Source of the DNA: Deltaproteobacteria bacterium
GTDB lineage: Bacteria > Desulfobacterota > DSM-4660 > Desulfatiglandales > B25-G16
Reading direction: 5' to 3'
Assembly: GCA_019310725.1 (NCBI GenBank)
Contig: JAFDDT010000023.1
Location: 1-32,898, forward strand
DNA length: 32,898 bases
This document shows, piece after piece, positions 1-8,601 of the stretch. How positions within the stretch are numbered: position 1 is the first letter of the stretch; the number at the start of each line of letters is the position of its first letter. Made by a program: the position numbers and the translations under genes. The notes below the pieces were generated by a model. It was given only the letters and a program-made list of their open reading frames with translations, was not told the origin of the DNA and ran no database searches.

Positions 1-3000
1 AACGCTGTTGTAATCAACGACAAGGAAGAGCTCGTTTGCGAACATCCTTACAAGAGACATTTTGGCGGGGTGGAGACAGCTGTCTTTGAGATCGTAGATG
101 AGCTGTACAGTCGTTTTTCTTTTGAGAAAATAAAAGCCCTGGTCTTTACCGGAAATCACGGAGGTATCATAAGTGAAAGGATAGGTGCATTCTATGAATT
201 CGAATCCATTGCCCAAATCCTTGGTTCCGTGTTCCTGCAACCGGATGTGCGGTCTATTATCAGCATGGGCGGGCAGGATACCGCCTTATATATCCTCAGT
301 TATAATAGTGATACGTGGGAGCTTGAGGATTTTAACACGAACGGTCCCTGTGCCTCTGGTACAGGATCCTTTATTGACCAGCAGGCCGAAAGGTTAGCGT
401 CATCTATGTACGGCAAAGAGACCGACATATCCGAGGCTCACATCTCGAAGATCCTCGAAGATTTCATTGCATTAGGTCTAAAAAGTCAGCATCCTGCACG
501 GGTAGCCTGTCGCTGCACGGTTTTTACCAAGTCAGACATGATCCACCTCCAGAATAAGGGTGAAAAACTCGAGGATATCATTGCTGGTCTTCACGAGGGG
601 AATGCGTCTAATTACCTGAGTACTATTGTCTCAAACCGGGTGCTCCCCAAACCAATACTGTTTATTGGGGGCCTCGCCGCCAACGAGCTCCAGGTTAAGG
701 CCTTCCTAGATCACTTTCCCGAACTGATTGTCCCCAAGCATGTCACATCAGTTGGCGCCATAGGGGTTGCCCTCCAGGCAAAAGAGCTCGGTATAACAAA
801 CAGGCCTGAATTGAGCGCATTAAAATCCATGACAGAGAAAAAAGCATTCACATTCGTGGGGGCCCCCAGATTGCAACTGGAGAAAACAGATTTTCCGGCA
901 GACAACCAGGTAAAAACACTACCCAAGGACAGTGGGAAGATCCCGGTTTTCTTAGGGATCGATATAGGTTCAACAACCACAAAGTATGCCCTCCTGAATC
1001 AAGATCGAGAAATAATAGACAAGGAATATCGCCAGACCATGGGCAAACCGATTGAGGTAACCCAAAATCTTCTGAGCGTAGTACGAGGCAGATGGGGAAA
1101 AACGATCGATATCAAAGGAGTAGCAACGACAGGTTCAGGAAGGATGGTAGTTGGTGATTTCCTGAATGCAGATCTGATTATTGACGAGATCACTGCCCAT
1201 GCACGGGGTGCAGTTGAGATCGACCCTCTCATCGACACTATTTTTGAAATAGGGGGCCAGGACAGCAAGTATATTTCTATTTCCAATGCCCATCCCCTTG
1301 ACTTTGACATGAACAAGGTATGTGCGGCTGGAACAGGAAGTTTTCTCCATGAGCTGGCAAATAAAAATGGCATAAACATCGTTGAGGAGTTTCAAGAGAT
1401 AGCCTTATCCTCGACAAGCCCAATCAAGTTGACCGAACGATGCACCGTTTTTATGGAATCTGATCTGGTATCCTATGCGCAAAAGGGTGCCAAAAAAAAT
1501 GATCTTATCGCTGGACTGTGTTATGCCATCGTGTACAATTACCTCCACCGGGTGGTTGGCAACAAGAAGATAGGCAACAGGATAATGTTCTTGGGAGGCC
1601 CTTCACTCAATAAGGCAATAGTATCAGCCTTTGAGGCAGTGTTGGAAAAAGGCATCTTGATTCCCAAACATCGGGAGGTGCTGGGTGCTTACGGGGCTGC
1701 TATCAGTGCACAAGAAATGATGGAGAAGGAAAATATCCAACTATCGTCTTCCAGAGGACTTGGGGAGGCAATAAACGACAAACTGGACTATCGAGAGACT
1801 ATATGCCACGCAGATCCCCAGTGCCACAACGAATGCAAACTGAAGATATACAACTTTAGTGGCAGAAAGAGCATATGGGGAGGAGAATGTGGCAGATATG
1901 AAATAAGGGGCCAGTATGGAGAAAAAAAAGAGGACTATTTTAAGGTGAGAGATGCTCTCTGGGAAAAACACCTCGAAGGTCTCTATTACGATCTTGGTGA
2001 CGCGAAAAAGGGCGCTCAGGAGGATAGCAGGGCTATCTTTCAAATTGATGGAAGGCCAACTGTTGGTATGCAGCGGGCATTGTATAACCATCAGATAGCC
2101 CTTTTCTGGGCCAGTTTCTTTGACGAGATTGGGATGCGTGTTGTGCTAACACCAAAAACCAACGATCGCATCTCAAAATTAGGTATTGAATCAATGACAA
2201 CCGAGACATGCTATCCGGTCAAGGTGTCACATGGGCACGTCATAGATTTACTTGGCAAAACACGGTTTCTGTTTCTCCCGAATATGATTGATCTTCCCTC
2301 TCAGGATGAAAAGAAAAACAGCTTTTTCTGCCCCCTGGTGCAAGGCAACCAATACATGCTCAAGACGGCCCTGGGATTCAAGGATAGCGAGGTCCTAAAT
2401 CCTACAGTCCATCTCAAATACAACCCGGATTTGCTTAGCGCAGAACTGCATAAACAGATCGGCAAACCGTTGGAGCTTAGCCTGAGCAAAGTAAGGCACG
2501 CGTTAGATGTAGCATTTGGGAAACAGCAGGACTTTGAAAATGGGATGCATAAGAAAGGTGCGGAGATTATCACTTCCCTAGAAAATCATCAGCCACTGGT
2601 TGTTGTGACTGGTCGACCGTATAACCTCTACGACGAGAAGTTGAATCTCAGAGTTGGGCAGAATCTGTCTAAAATTGGGTTGACCGCTCTCCCCATGGAC
2701 TTCTTGGATATCAGTGATATTGATCTGTCAGACTTCCCAAACATGTATTGGGCTTACGGTGCCCTCGTATTGAAAGTAGCCAAGCTCATCAAGACGATGC
2801 CGCATTTCTTTGGCCTCCACCTCACTAATTTCAGCTGTGGCCCAGATTCCTTCAATGAACACTTCTACAAATATATTATGGGAGACAAACCATATTTGAT
2901 CCTCGAATTGGATGAACACACTGCCGTCGCTGGTGTTATGACAAGGCTCGAGGCATTCAAAAACGTAATACAATCGGTTCAAAAGATTGAAGCATCAGAT

Positions 3001-3036
3001 ACCCAAACCGCCGAATTTGCTGCTGTAGCGTCCTAA
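1..3036 (+). CDS. Acyl-CoA dehydratase activase-type double ATPase with DUF2229 (5' partial)
   Basis: The frame is open from base 1, so the GTG at 70 is internal and the true start lies off the window; 1011 residues are visible. Numbering from the codon at base 1, there are two BadF/BcrA/HgdC-type ASKHA ATPase domains, about 1-280 (its first phosphate loop is missing) and about 315-580. The second has the phosphate-1 loop GIDIGSTTTK and both domains have GGQD and a C(A/S)xGTGSF motif. A Cys-rich stretch follows (C602, C608, C612, C630; spacing C-x5-C-x3-C-x17-C), then a DUF2229-type region with ETCYP and CPLVQG cysteines. In this family ATP hydrolysis drives low-potential electron transfer through an Fe-S cluster to an HgdB/BcrC-like partner, which is encoded 4 nt downstream. 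The natural substrate of the DUF2229 subfamily is, to my knowledge, not settled. Fused single-chain versions of about 1400 aa exist; here the protein is split. Confidence 0.9.
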   Translation, partial: NAVVINDKEELVCEHPYKRHFGGVETAVFEIVDELYSRFSFEKIKALVFTGNHGGIISERIGAFYEFESIAQILGSVFLQPDVRSIISMGGQDTALYILSYNSDTWELEDFNTNGPCASGTGSFIDQQAERLASSMYGKETDISEAHISKILEDFIALGLKSQHPARVACRCTVFTKSDMIHLQNKGEKLEDIIAGLHEGNASNYLSTIVSNRVLPKPILFIGGLAANELQVKAFLDHFPELIVPKHVTSVGAIGVALQAKELGITNRPELSALKSMTEKKAFTFVGAPRLQLEKTDFPADNQVKTLPKDSGKIPVFLGIDIGSTTTKYALLNQDREIIDKEYRQTMGKPIEVTQNLLSVVRGRWGKTIDIKGVATTGSGRMVVGDFLNADLIIDEITAHARGAVEIDPLIDTIFEIGGQDSKYISISNAHPLDFDMNKVCAAGTGSFLHELANKNGINIVEEFQEIALSSTSPIKLTERCTVFMESDLVSYAQKGAKKNDLIAGLCYAIVYNYLHRVVGNKKIGNRIMFLGGPSLNKAIVSAFEAVLEKGILIPKHREVLGAYGAAISAQEMMEKENIQLSSSRGLGEAINDKLDYRETICHADPQCHNECKLKIYNFSGRKSIWGGECGRYEIRGQYGEKKEDYFKVRDALWEKHLEGLYYDLGDAKKGAQEDSRAIFQIDGRPTVGMQRALYNHQIALFWASFFDEIGMRVVLTPKTNDRISKLGIESMTTETCYPVKVSHGHVIDLLGKTRFLFLPNMIDLPSQDEKKNSFFCPLVQGNQYMLKTALGFKDSEVLNPTVHLKYNPDLLSAELHKQIGKPLELSLSKVRHALDVAFGKQQDFENGMHKKGAEIITSLENHQPLVVVTGRPYNLYDEKLNLRVGQNLSKIGLTALPMDFLDISDIDLSDFPNMYWAYGALVLKVAKLIKTMPHFFGLHLTNFSCGPDSFNEHFYKYIMGDKPYLILELDEHTAVAGVMTRLEAFKNVIQSVQKIEASDTQTAEFAAVAS

Positions 3037-3040
3037 GAAA

Positions 3041-4393
3041 ATGAATAAAGTACAGCAATTAGATACCTTTCGGGTTATATCAGAGGGGGTTGGCCGGTTT
3101 GACGTTCAGGGAAAAACATGCCTGATTCCGGAGATGAATAAGATTGGCTGCCACCTTATGGCAGGGGTGTTCCATGGCTTTGGGATAAACGCCACGGTTA
3201 TGGACACCTACAAAGGTCTCGATCTGGGGAAAGAGTTCACCTCTGGGAAAGAGTGCTTTCCCTGTGTTGTCACCCTGGGAGATATCCTCCAGTTTATGAA
3301 AACAGAAAAGGAGCGACTCGGAAACAGGTTCAATCCTGAAAACTACATATATTTTATGCCAGAGTCGAACGGTCCCTGCCGTTTTGGTATGTATAACAAA
3401 TATCACAGGATAGTGCTTGATTCCATCCCTGGTTTAGACAAACTGAAGATTGCCAGTCTCACTGCAGAGGATGACTATGCACTGGATGGATTGATACCGC
3501 AAGAGAAGCTGCAAGGTTTCTATAAGGCTGGATATCTCTCCGTTGTCATTGGTGATATTCTGGATAGATTACTGTGGAGGATCAGGCCCTATGAGAAAAA
3601 CACGGGGATGGCCGACACTTTTATTAACCAGGCAATGGAAAGGATGAGGGAGGCGTTTGCTCATTATGCCGGTGAAAAGAACTTCTCCGGTATTCTCAAC
3701 GATCTGGTTCACATTGTTCAGCAAGGAGGAGACATTATTGACCCACAGGTTCCCAGAAAACCCCTCATAGCAGTGGTAGGAGAGATCTATCTGAGGTCAC
3801 ACTTGAAATCCAATCAGGATACCATTCGAACCCTTGAAGGATATGGCGCAGAGGTAATTAATGCCTCAATTGGGGAATGGGTAAACTACATTACCTATGA
3901 TCAAGTAAGGCTAGCCAAGACCGCCCTAAGGCTTAATGTTAGAAAATTCCACCTCAAAGCGGTATGGGAATCACTTCTCAAATATCTCAAATATGATCTC
4001 AAACTCTTCTATCAGTATGCAGTACAGAGAAAGGTTTACCGGCTGGTGAATGCCTATATTGATATAATGGGAGACCACAAGATCGGGCATCTGGAAAAGG
4101 CACTGAAAACGGACAATACCTTCTCCTTTGACGTTGGTACTGAGGCCTGTCTCAGTATCTCATCAGCACTAGAGCATGCCCAACAGGGATATAACGGCAT
4201 TGTGAACATCTTTCCTTTTACCTGTATGCCCAGCAATCTCACCTCATCCATAGCCAAACCACTCATGGCCAAGCTCAATGTGCCCTACATCGATGTCTCC
4301 TATGATGGTTCCTATGAGCCCGGCAGGGAGGCAGCGTTACGAACCTTTATGTACCAGGCCTATCAACACTTTAACACCAACGGTAGACGGTAA
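3041..4393 (+). CDS. HgdB-like / DUF2229-associated partner of the dehydratase activase
   Basis: 450 aa with no signal peptide or membrane segment. It corresponds to the C-terminal part of the large activase-dehydratase fusion proteins and resembles 2-hydroxyacyl-CoA dehydratase (HgdB/BcrC) or double-cubane-cluster folds. Candidate cluster ligands are C27, C37, the pair C72/C75 (ECFPC), C113 (GPCRFG) and C395 (FPFTCMP). The start ATG is 4 nt after the upstream stop with only a weak Shine-Dalgarno, so translation is probably coupled to the ATPase, and its own stop overlaps the RNase G start by 1 nt. Inference: together with the upstream ATPase it makes a two-component ATP-driven reductase. The electron acceptor cannot be told from sequence. 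No dehydratase alpha/beta pair or CoA-ester pathway gene is visible nearby. Confidence 0.82.
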   Translation: MNKVQQLDTFRVISEGVGRFDVQGKTCLIPEMNKIGCHLMAGVFHGFGINATVMDTYKGLDLGKEFTSGKECFPCVVTLGDILQFMKTEKERLGNRFNPENYIYFMPESNGPCRFGMYNKYHRIVLDSIPGLDKLKIASLTAEDDYALDGLIPQEKLQGFYKAGYLSVVIGDILDRLLWRIRPYEKNTGMADTFINQAMERMREAFAHYAGEKNFSGILNDLVHIVQQGGDIIDPQVPRKPLIAVVGEIYLRSHLKSNQDTIRTLEGYGAEVINASIGEWVNYITYDQVRLAKTALRLNVRKFHLKAVWESLLKYLKYDLKLFYQYAVQRKVYRLVNAYIDIMGDHKIGHLEKALKTDNTFSFDVGTEACLSISSALEHAQQGYNGIVNIFPFTCMPSNLTSSIAKPLMAKLNVPYIDVSYDGSYEPGREAALRTFMYQAYQHFNTNGRR

Positions 4394-5892
4394 TGTCATC
4401 AAAAATGCTCATCAATGCGGTAGAACCTGAAGAATACCGTGTTGCCATACTGAAAGATGGTGACCTGGATGAGTTCTACATCGAGACCTCAGCAAAGGAA
4501 GAGACAAAGGGTAATGTCTATAAAGGTATAGTTTCCAGGATTGAGCCCTCACTCCAGGCCGCCTTTATTAATTATGGGGCAGAAAAAAGCGGTTTTTTGA
4601 CCATGGGAGAGATACACCCGGAATATTATGAGCCGGAAGGAATAATATCTGATCCCAAGGCACCCGTTCCAATAGCAAATGCACTCAAGCAAGGAAAGGA
4701 AATCCTTGTTCAGGTAACCAAAGAAATGGGAGGCAAAAAAGGCGCCTACCTGACCACTTATATATCCTTGGCAGGTCGTTATCTTGTGCTAACCCCAGGT
4801 AAAGCAACAACTGGTATCTCCCACAACATAGAGCAAGATGAAGAGAGGCAAAGGCTTAAAGCCGATATGAACCAACTCATGCGGCCGGATGGGGTAGGTT
4901 ATATTGTAAGAACTGCAGCTGCAGGTCAAAAAAAACGTGTAATAGCTCGTGATTTGAATAATCTCTTGAGAATATGGCAGGATATTAAAAAAAGGGCTGA
5001 GACGCAACCTGCCCCATCACTTATCTTCAAAGAACAAGATCTTGGCCTCAGAACCCTCAGGGATTATTTTACCGCAGAGATAGATGAAGTTCTGGTTGAT
5101 GACAAAGAAACCTGGTCTGAGATGAAGGATTTTATGAAAATTATCTCACCCAGACACCAGAGAAGGGTAAAACTTTACAGGGAGAGTAAGCCGATATTTT
5201 CTGAACACGGCATTGAAAAACAGATCGAACAAATCTATAGTAATAGGGTACCCTTACGAACTGGGGGTTCAATCGTAATTGACTCCACTGAGGCCCTGAT
5301 TGCCATTGATGTAAATAGTGGAAAATCAAAAACAGGAAAAGACCTCGAGAGTACTGCGTATAAAACCAATCTGGAGGCCGCTCGGGAGGTAGCCAAACAA
5401 TTAAGGCTCAGGGACTTGGGTGGATTAGTAGTAATAGACTTTATTGACATGAAGGACCCCAAACATGAGCGAGCGGTGACAAAACAGCTCAGGGAGGAAT
5501 TCAAAAGGGACAAGGCAAAGATAAATGCCTCTCATATCTCAAAATTTGGATTACTGGAGCTTTCAAGGCAGAGACTAAGGCCATCAATAGAATCAAAGAG
5601 CTACCAGATATGTGAGTACTGTCAGGGAAGAGGAATGATTCGCTCTGTGGGGGCTACCTCAGTTTCTTTCTTGCGTCAGATCTGGGTTGGAGCATCCAAA
5701 GGAAATATAGAGAGGGTAACTGGGGTGCTGCCCAGCACTGTGGCCAACTATCTCCTAAACAAAAAAAGGGCAGAACTCGCCGAACTTGAAAAACGCTATG
5801 GGGTCAGTATAGAGATTCAAGGAAACCCTGATCTCCCACCTTGGGGCGGCAACCTTGAGTTCGTAGAGAGAGCTGAAACAAAACAAACCTAA
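4393..5892 (+). CDS. rng: Ribonuclease E/G family endoribonuclease (RNase G)
   Basis: 499 aa, the size of RNase G (E. coli about 489) and lacking the long RNase E scaffold tail. It cleaves single-stranded A/U-rich RNA and matures rRNA and tRNA 5' ends. An S1 domain lies at about 38-128. The catalytic DNase-I-like core carries the Mg ligands D306 (AIDVNSGK) and D349 (VVIDFIDM). The Zn-link is CEYC (C407, C410), which in this family joins dimer halves. The start overlaps the upstream stop (TAATG); the N-terminus MSSKMLINA closely matches the usual MKRMLINA, which supports this start. It is the third gene of the activase operon and is followed after 7 nt by tRNA-Arg, so the enzyme and a possible substrate share a transcript. 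Confidence 0.95.
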   Translation: MSSKMLINAVEPEEYRVAILKDGDLDEFYIETSAKEETKGNVYKGIVSRIEPSLQAAFINYGAEKSGFLTMGEIHPEYYEPEGIISDPKAPVPIANALKQGKEILVQVTKEMGGKKGAYLTTYISLAGRYLVLTPGKATTGISHNIEQDEERQRLKADMNQLMRPDGVGYIVRTAAAGQKKRVIARDLNNLLRIWQDIKKRAETQPAPSLIFKEQDLGLRTLRDYFTAEIDEVLVDDKETWSEMKDFMKIISPRHQRRVKLYRESKPIFSEHGIEKQIEQIYSNRVPLRTGGSIVIDSTEALIAIDVNSGKSKTGKDLESTAYKTNLEAAREVAKQLRLRDLGGLVVIDFIDMKDPKHERAVTKQLREEFKRDKAKINASHISKFGLLELSRQRLRPSIESKSYQICEYCQGRGMIRSVGATSVSFLRQIWVGASKGNIERVTGVLPSTVANYLLNKKRAELAELEKRYGVSIEIQGNPDLPPWGGNLEFVERAETKQT

Positions 5893-5899
5893 AATCCCT

Positions 5900-5976
5900 G
5901 CGCCTGTAGCTCAGTTGGATAGAGCAGCGGACTTCTAATCCGCAGGCCGCAGGTTCGAATCCTGCCAGGCGCACCA
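5900..5976 (+). tRNA. tRNA-Arg (anticodon UCU), CCA encoded
   Basis: A full cloverleaf can be drawn: acceptor stem GCGCCTG pairs with CAGGCGC, then discriminator A and an encoded CCA at 5974-5976. The D-loop contains AGCTCAGTTGGATAGAGC. The anticodon stem GCGGA/TCCGC encloses the loop CTTCTAA, giving anticodon TCT (Arg, AGA/AGG codons). The T-arm contains GGTTCGAATCC. It lies 7 nt after the RNase G stop and has no obvious promoter of its own, so it is probably processed from the upstream mRNA. Confidence 0.97.
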
Positions 5977-5990
5977 GTAAGCGCAGGGGG

Positions 5991-6018
5991 CTAGCCTTTA
6001 CCGGGTGGCTCTTTTTTT
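5991..6018 (+). terminator. Weak intrinsic terminator after tRNA-Arg
   Basis: A short AGCC (5993-5996) / GGCT (6007-6010) stem with a 10-nt loop is followed by seven T residues (6012-6018). The stem is short, so the call rests mostly on the T-run and on its place at the end of the operon. Confidence 0.4.
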
Positions 6019-6249
6019 GTCTATTTCAGCAATAGCATCTCTCCTCGGGCAGCAGACCCTGTTTCATCTCTCCCAAAATGAGATTTTTTCTTTTCTGCCT
6101 GACAACCCGCTGAGGAACTCTGTCATGGAGTAAAGAGTCCACGCCCAAAGGAAGTGGTTTTCTGAGACGAAATAAATGGATGGAAACGCCGGAAAATAGG
6201 TTTCAATACATCTAAAACATGGTTCAAAACACCCAAGAAACTAATATTG

Positions 6250-6278
6250 TTGACAGAGAAAGAGAAATTCAATAGAAT
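6250..6278 (+). promoter_or_regulatory. Sigma-70-type promoter of the beta-barrel gene
   Basis: A perfect -35 TTGACA (6250-6255), a 17-nt spacer and -10 TAGAAT (6273-6278, five of six consensus bases). The predicted start, near 6285, leaves a leader of about 30 nt carrying AAGGAAAGGAG at about 6297-6305 ahead of the ATG at 6314. Confidence 0.8.
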
Positions 6279-6313
6279 CGAGGCTGTCAATCTCTAAGGA
6301 AAGGAGTTCCGTT

Positions 6314-7012
6314 ATGTCTCTGAGAAAGATATTACTTTTAGCGCTGGGGGTTGTCTTACTAAGCGGGACAGTTTATGCAGAAGATGCCCCTTTACACCTG
6401 GATAGAAAAAATGCGATTGCACTTAAATTAGGGTGGCACTGGTATGAAACCAGCGATGTGTTTGATTTCTGGCACTTTAACGAAAATAATTTTGACTGTC
6501 CCGTGTGGACTTTCGCTTACGAGAGAATGATTCGTGAGCGCCTCGGGATTGAGGTTTCCCTCGGGCTTTTTGAATCAAGCGAGAGCAATACAGCCGGCTC
6601 TGATCTTGCTATAACAAACATCTTTATATCCCCCACCGCCAAATACTACCTTCCCATGGGGGATAGCTTTGTGTTTTATGCCGGTGCAGGATTTGACTAC
6701 TATAATACCAAGTGGGATCACAAATACTCAGGCGCCTTTACCTATGCATATGGACATGATCGTTTCAACACCTTTGGACTCCACGGGCTGGGAGGAGTTG
6801 ACTGGTATATTTTTAAGGACCCGGAAAAATACGGTTTTTACGGCGCCCCGGTAAGCCTTTTTCTGGAATACCAATATACCTATCTCAATATAGATGGTGC
6901 TGATGATAGGGTGATACGAGAACGCAATGCTCAATTGGGCGAATCCAATCCCACGCATGATCTCGATCTAGGAGGATCAATGGTTTTTCTTGGTATCAGA
7001 TGGCACTATTAG
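6314..7012 (+). CDS. Small outer-membrane beta-barrel protein
   Basis: 232 aa. A signal peptide is clear: basic MSLRK, a hydrophobic core, and a probable cut after VYA (residue 22). The mature part has alternating hydrophobic/aromatic strands (for example FVFYAGAGFDYYN, VSLFLEYQYTYLN) and ends in an aromatic residue (GIRWHY), as recognised by the BAM machinery. This fits an OmpW-like or general eight-strand porin-like barrel, but I do not recognise a named family. It has its own near-consensus promoter and a strong Shine-Dalgarno, which suggests a monocistronic, well-expressed gene. It faces the agmatinase gene convergently. A function beyond outer-membrane location cannot be assigned. Confidence 0.85.
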   Translation: MSLRKILLLALGVVLLSGTVYAEDAPLHLDRKNAIALKLGWHWYETSDVFDFWHFNENNFDCPVWTFAYERMIRERLGIEVSLGLFESSESNTAGSDLAITNIFISPTAKYYLPMGDSFVFYAGAGFDYYNTKWDHKYSGAFTYAYGHDRFNTFGLHGLGGVDWYIFKDPEKYGFYGAPVSLFLEYQYTYLNIDGADDRVIRERNAQLGESNPTHDLDLGGSMVFLGIRWHY

Positions 7013-7051
7013 TGAACCGAGAGGCTTCCTCCCCCTACGCATCGCTCATAC

Positions 7052-7091
7052 TCTCAAAAAAAGATATCTATTTGAGAATTGGGAATTTTTT
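7052..7091 (+). terminator. Possible terminator after the beta-barrel gene
   Basis: TCTCAAA (7052-7058) and TTTGAGA (7071-7077) form a 7-bp A/T-rich stem; a run of six T lies at 7086-7091, farther from the stem than usual. It sits between convergent genes and the hairpin forms on both strands, so it might serve either direction. Confidence 0.3.
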
Positions 7092-7153
7092 AACCGGAAA
7101 AAAGCCTTTGATGTCTTTTGCGCGGCCTGCCTTTCCAGCTTACCTTACGGTAG

Positions 7154-8008
7154 TTATCGGTTTTTGAAGATATAACTCAAGAATTTGAAGACCAGTTTGG
7201 CAGCAATAAAATCAGGAGCCCTGTTGTGTCTGTTTGGCTTCAGTTCTACCACGTCAAAGCCAACTACATGCTTTTTTTCAGCCACTTCCTCTAAAAGCCT
7301 GATTACTTGGTGCCAGTCAAGCCCTCCTGGCTCAGGAGTTCCGGTAGATGGCATTATGGAGGGATCAAATACGTCGAGATCGATGGTTACATAAACATTG
7401 CGCGACAAAAGATCAACTACCTTCTGAATCCAGTCACTTCTCAAGAAGATATCTTGCTCAAAAAAAACCCTTGATATATCCAATCGATTAAATTCTTCCC
7501 TGCTCATCGACCTAATTCCTACTTGCACCGTTGGGCAAACTTCCTCTATTCTCGCCATTACGCAGGCATGATTGAACATAGAGCCATGGTATGATTCCCT
7601 CAGATCGGCGTGAGCATCAAGCTGCAGAACGGTAAGGTCTGAAAAGTTATCCTTGAGTGCCTGGACAGCCCCTGGAGTTACTGAATGATTCCCTCCCAGC
7701 ATAACCGGAAATTTGCCATCTTCAGTAAAGGACAAGAAATTCTGTTTAATAACCTGAGCGAGCTTTTCCGGTGATCTTGGAAGATGGGGCAACTCAAAGG
7801 TGTGTATCCCATGTAGATGCACCTCGCTATCGGTCTCAATATCATACAATTCTACATGTGCTGAGGCCTCAATAATTGCCTCTGGCCCTAGATCTGCACC
7901 CTTTTGCCAGGTAGCGGTATAGTCATACGGAACCGGCATTACGATTATCCTGGCCGACTTATAATCGGTCCAATTGCAGTCCTTTCCTCCAAATGGGGTG
8001 TTACTCAT
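7154..8008 (-). CDS. speB: Agmatinase (ureohydrolase family)
   Basis: 284 aa. It hydrolyses agmatine to putrescine and urea in the cytoplasm, a route of polyamine synthesis. All binuclear Mn ligands of the arginase/agmatinase fold are present: H108 (GGNHS), D131, H133 and D135 (DAHADL), D210 and D212 (IDLDVFDP). The TGTPEPGG signature favours agmatinase over arginase or formiminoglutamase. The ATG start overlaps the stop of the upstream AdoMet-decarboxylase-like gene as ATGA, so the two are translationally coupled. No arginine decarboxylase of another fold is visible in the window, which makes the neighbour's activity important for where agmatine would come from. Confidence 0.95.
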   Translation of the reverse strand: MSNTPFGGKDCNWTDYKSARIIVMPVPYDYTATWQKGADLGPEAIIEASAHVELYDIETDSEVHLHGIHTFELPHLPRSPEKLAQVIKQNFLSFTEDGKFPVMLGGNHSVTPGAVQALKDNFSDLTVLQLDAHADLRESYHGSMFNHACVMARIEEVCPTVQVGIRSMSREEFNRLDISRVFFEQDIFLRSDWIQKVVDLLSRNVYVTIDLDVFDPSIMPSTGTPEPGGLDWHQVIRLLEEVAEKKHVVGFDVVELKPNRHNRAPDFIAAKLVFKFLSYIFKNR

Positions 8009-8532
8009 GCTGTGACCTGAGCTCCATAGATGTCTCTTGGAAACCCTGTTCCACTTTCAACCATACAAACCTCTGGCTTCAAAGAGGCAAATGCTCCGAC
8101 AATGAGATCTCTCGCCATATCCGTATCAAACGGTTTACATGAAAAAAGATCAACAAAACTATAACCCTTATCCACAAAGGCATGAATCGATAAATGACCC
8201 TCAGCTATGACCACAAAACCTGTTATACCCTTGCCATCAGGTATCTTTCCAGTATAGGGAAATACATACGGTTGAGTGATTTCAGTCATCCCAATCTTAT
8301 GAGGTAGGGTATTGAGGAAACTTGAGATGAAATCAAGATCGCAGATCCTTTCCTGATCGCACTCAGATAAATCCAGCATAAGATGTAGGGCCAAAATAGG
8401 ATTTGTTGTCCATTTCTCATAAACCCTCCCTGTTGAAGATATCACCATATGATCAGCCAATAATACACAAAACGGGATTTCTCTCAACTTCTTTTTATAA
8501 AAAATCCTTTTCGCCATCAATCTCTGATGCAT
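8005..8532 (-). CDS. AdoMet decarboxylase (SpeD/SpeH) family protein lacking the pyruvoyl serine
   Basis: 175 aa. The core from about residue 48 matches class 1B AdoMet decarboxylases; bacterial SpeH is about 130 aa, so there is an N-terminal extension of about 45 aa. In the active-site block AEGHLSIHAF the processing His (H117) and catalytic Cys (C132, FSCKPFD) are at the canonical spacing. The Ser that self-cleaves to make the pyruvoyl cofactor is Gly112 (codon GGT at 8199-8197). By family knowledge such a protein should neither process nor decarboxylate. Related proteins have been shown to act as arginine or ornithine decarboxylases, which would suit the coupled agmatinase, but those keep the Ser. 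It may be an inactive regulatory partner, a repurposed protein or a decaying gene. The ATG at 8532 has no good Shine-Dalgarno; an alternative is the ATG at 8517, and the frame stays open upstream to 8628. Confidence 0.8.
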   Translation of the reverse strand: MHQRLMAKRIFYKKKLREIPFCVLLADHMVISSTGRVYEKWTTNPILALHLMLDLSECDQERICDLDFISSFLNTLPHKIGMTEITQPYVFPYTGKIPDGKGITGFVVIAEGHLSIHAFVDKGYSFVDLFSCKPFDTDMARDLIVGAFASLKPEVCMVESGTGFPRDIYGAQVTA

Positions 8533-8562
8533 TCGTAAAAATTCGATCTTGTTCTGTCCGTA

Positions 8563-8601
8563 AGCATTTTGGGCGCACTTGACTGTATCATCTAAAATGC
8601 T
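8563..8601. repeat. 8-bp inverted repeat upstream of the decarboxylase-like gene
   Basis: AGCATTTT (8563-8570) and AAAATGCT (8594-8601) are perfect reverse complements separated by 23 nt, just upstream of the annotated ATG at 8532. It could be an operator or RNA hairpin, or chance if the open frame here is really coding. Confidence 0.3.

Larger units (their letters stand above)
5977..6313. other. Intergenic region: terminator and promoter, no gene seen
   Basis: About 340 nt between tRNA-Arg and the outer-membrane protein gene. It holds the weak terminator at 5991-6018, a second T-rich weak hairpin (ATCTC/GAGAT followed by six T, around 6066-6088) and the promoter at 6250-6278. No open frame with a ribosome-binding site was found on either strand. 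Confidence 0.7.

Noticed and set aside
3034-3045. A frameshift breaking one large activase-dehydratase gene
   Set aside because: The first protein ends in a low-complexity tail and the second opens with its own ATG and a natural N-terminus; two-gene versions of this system are plausible, so a genuine split is more likely.
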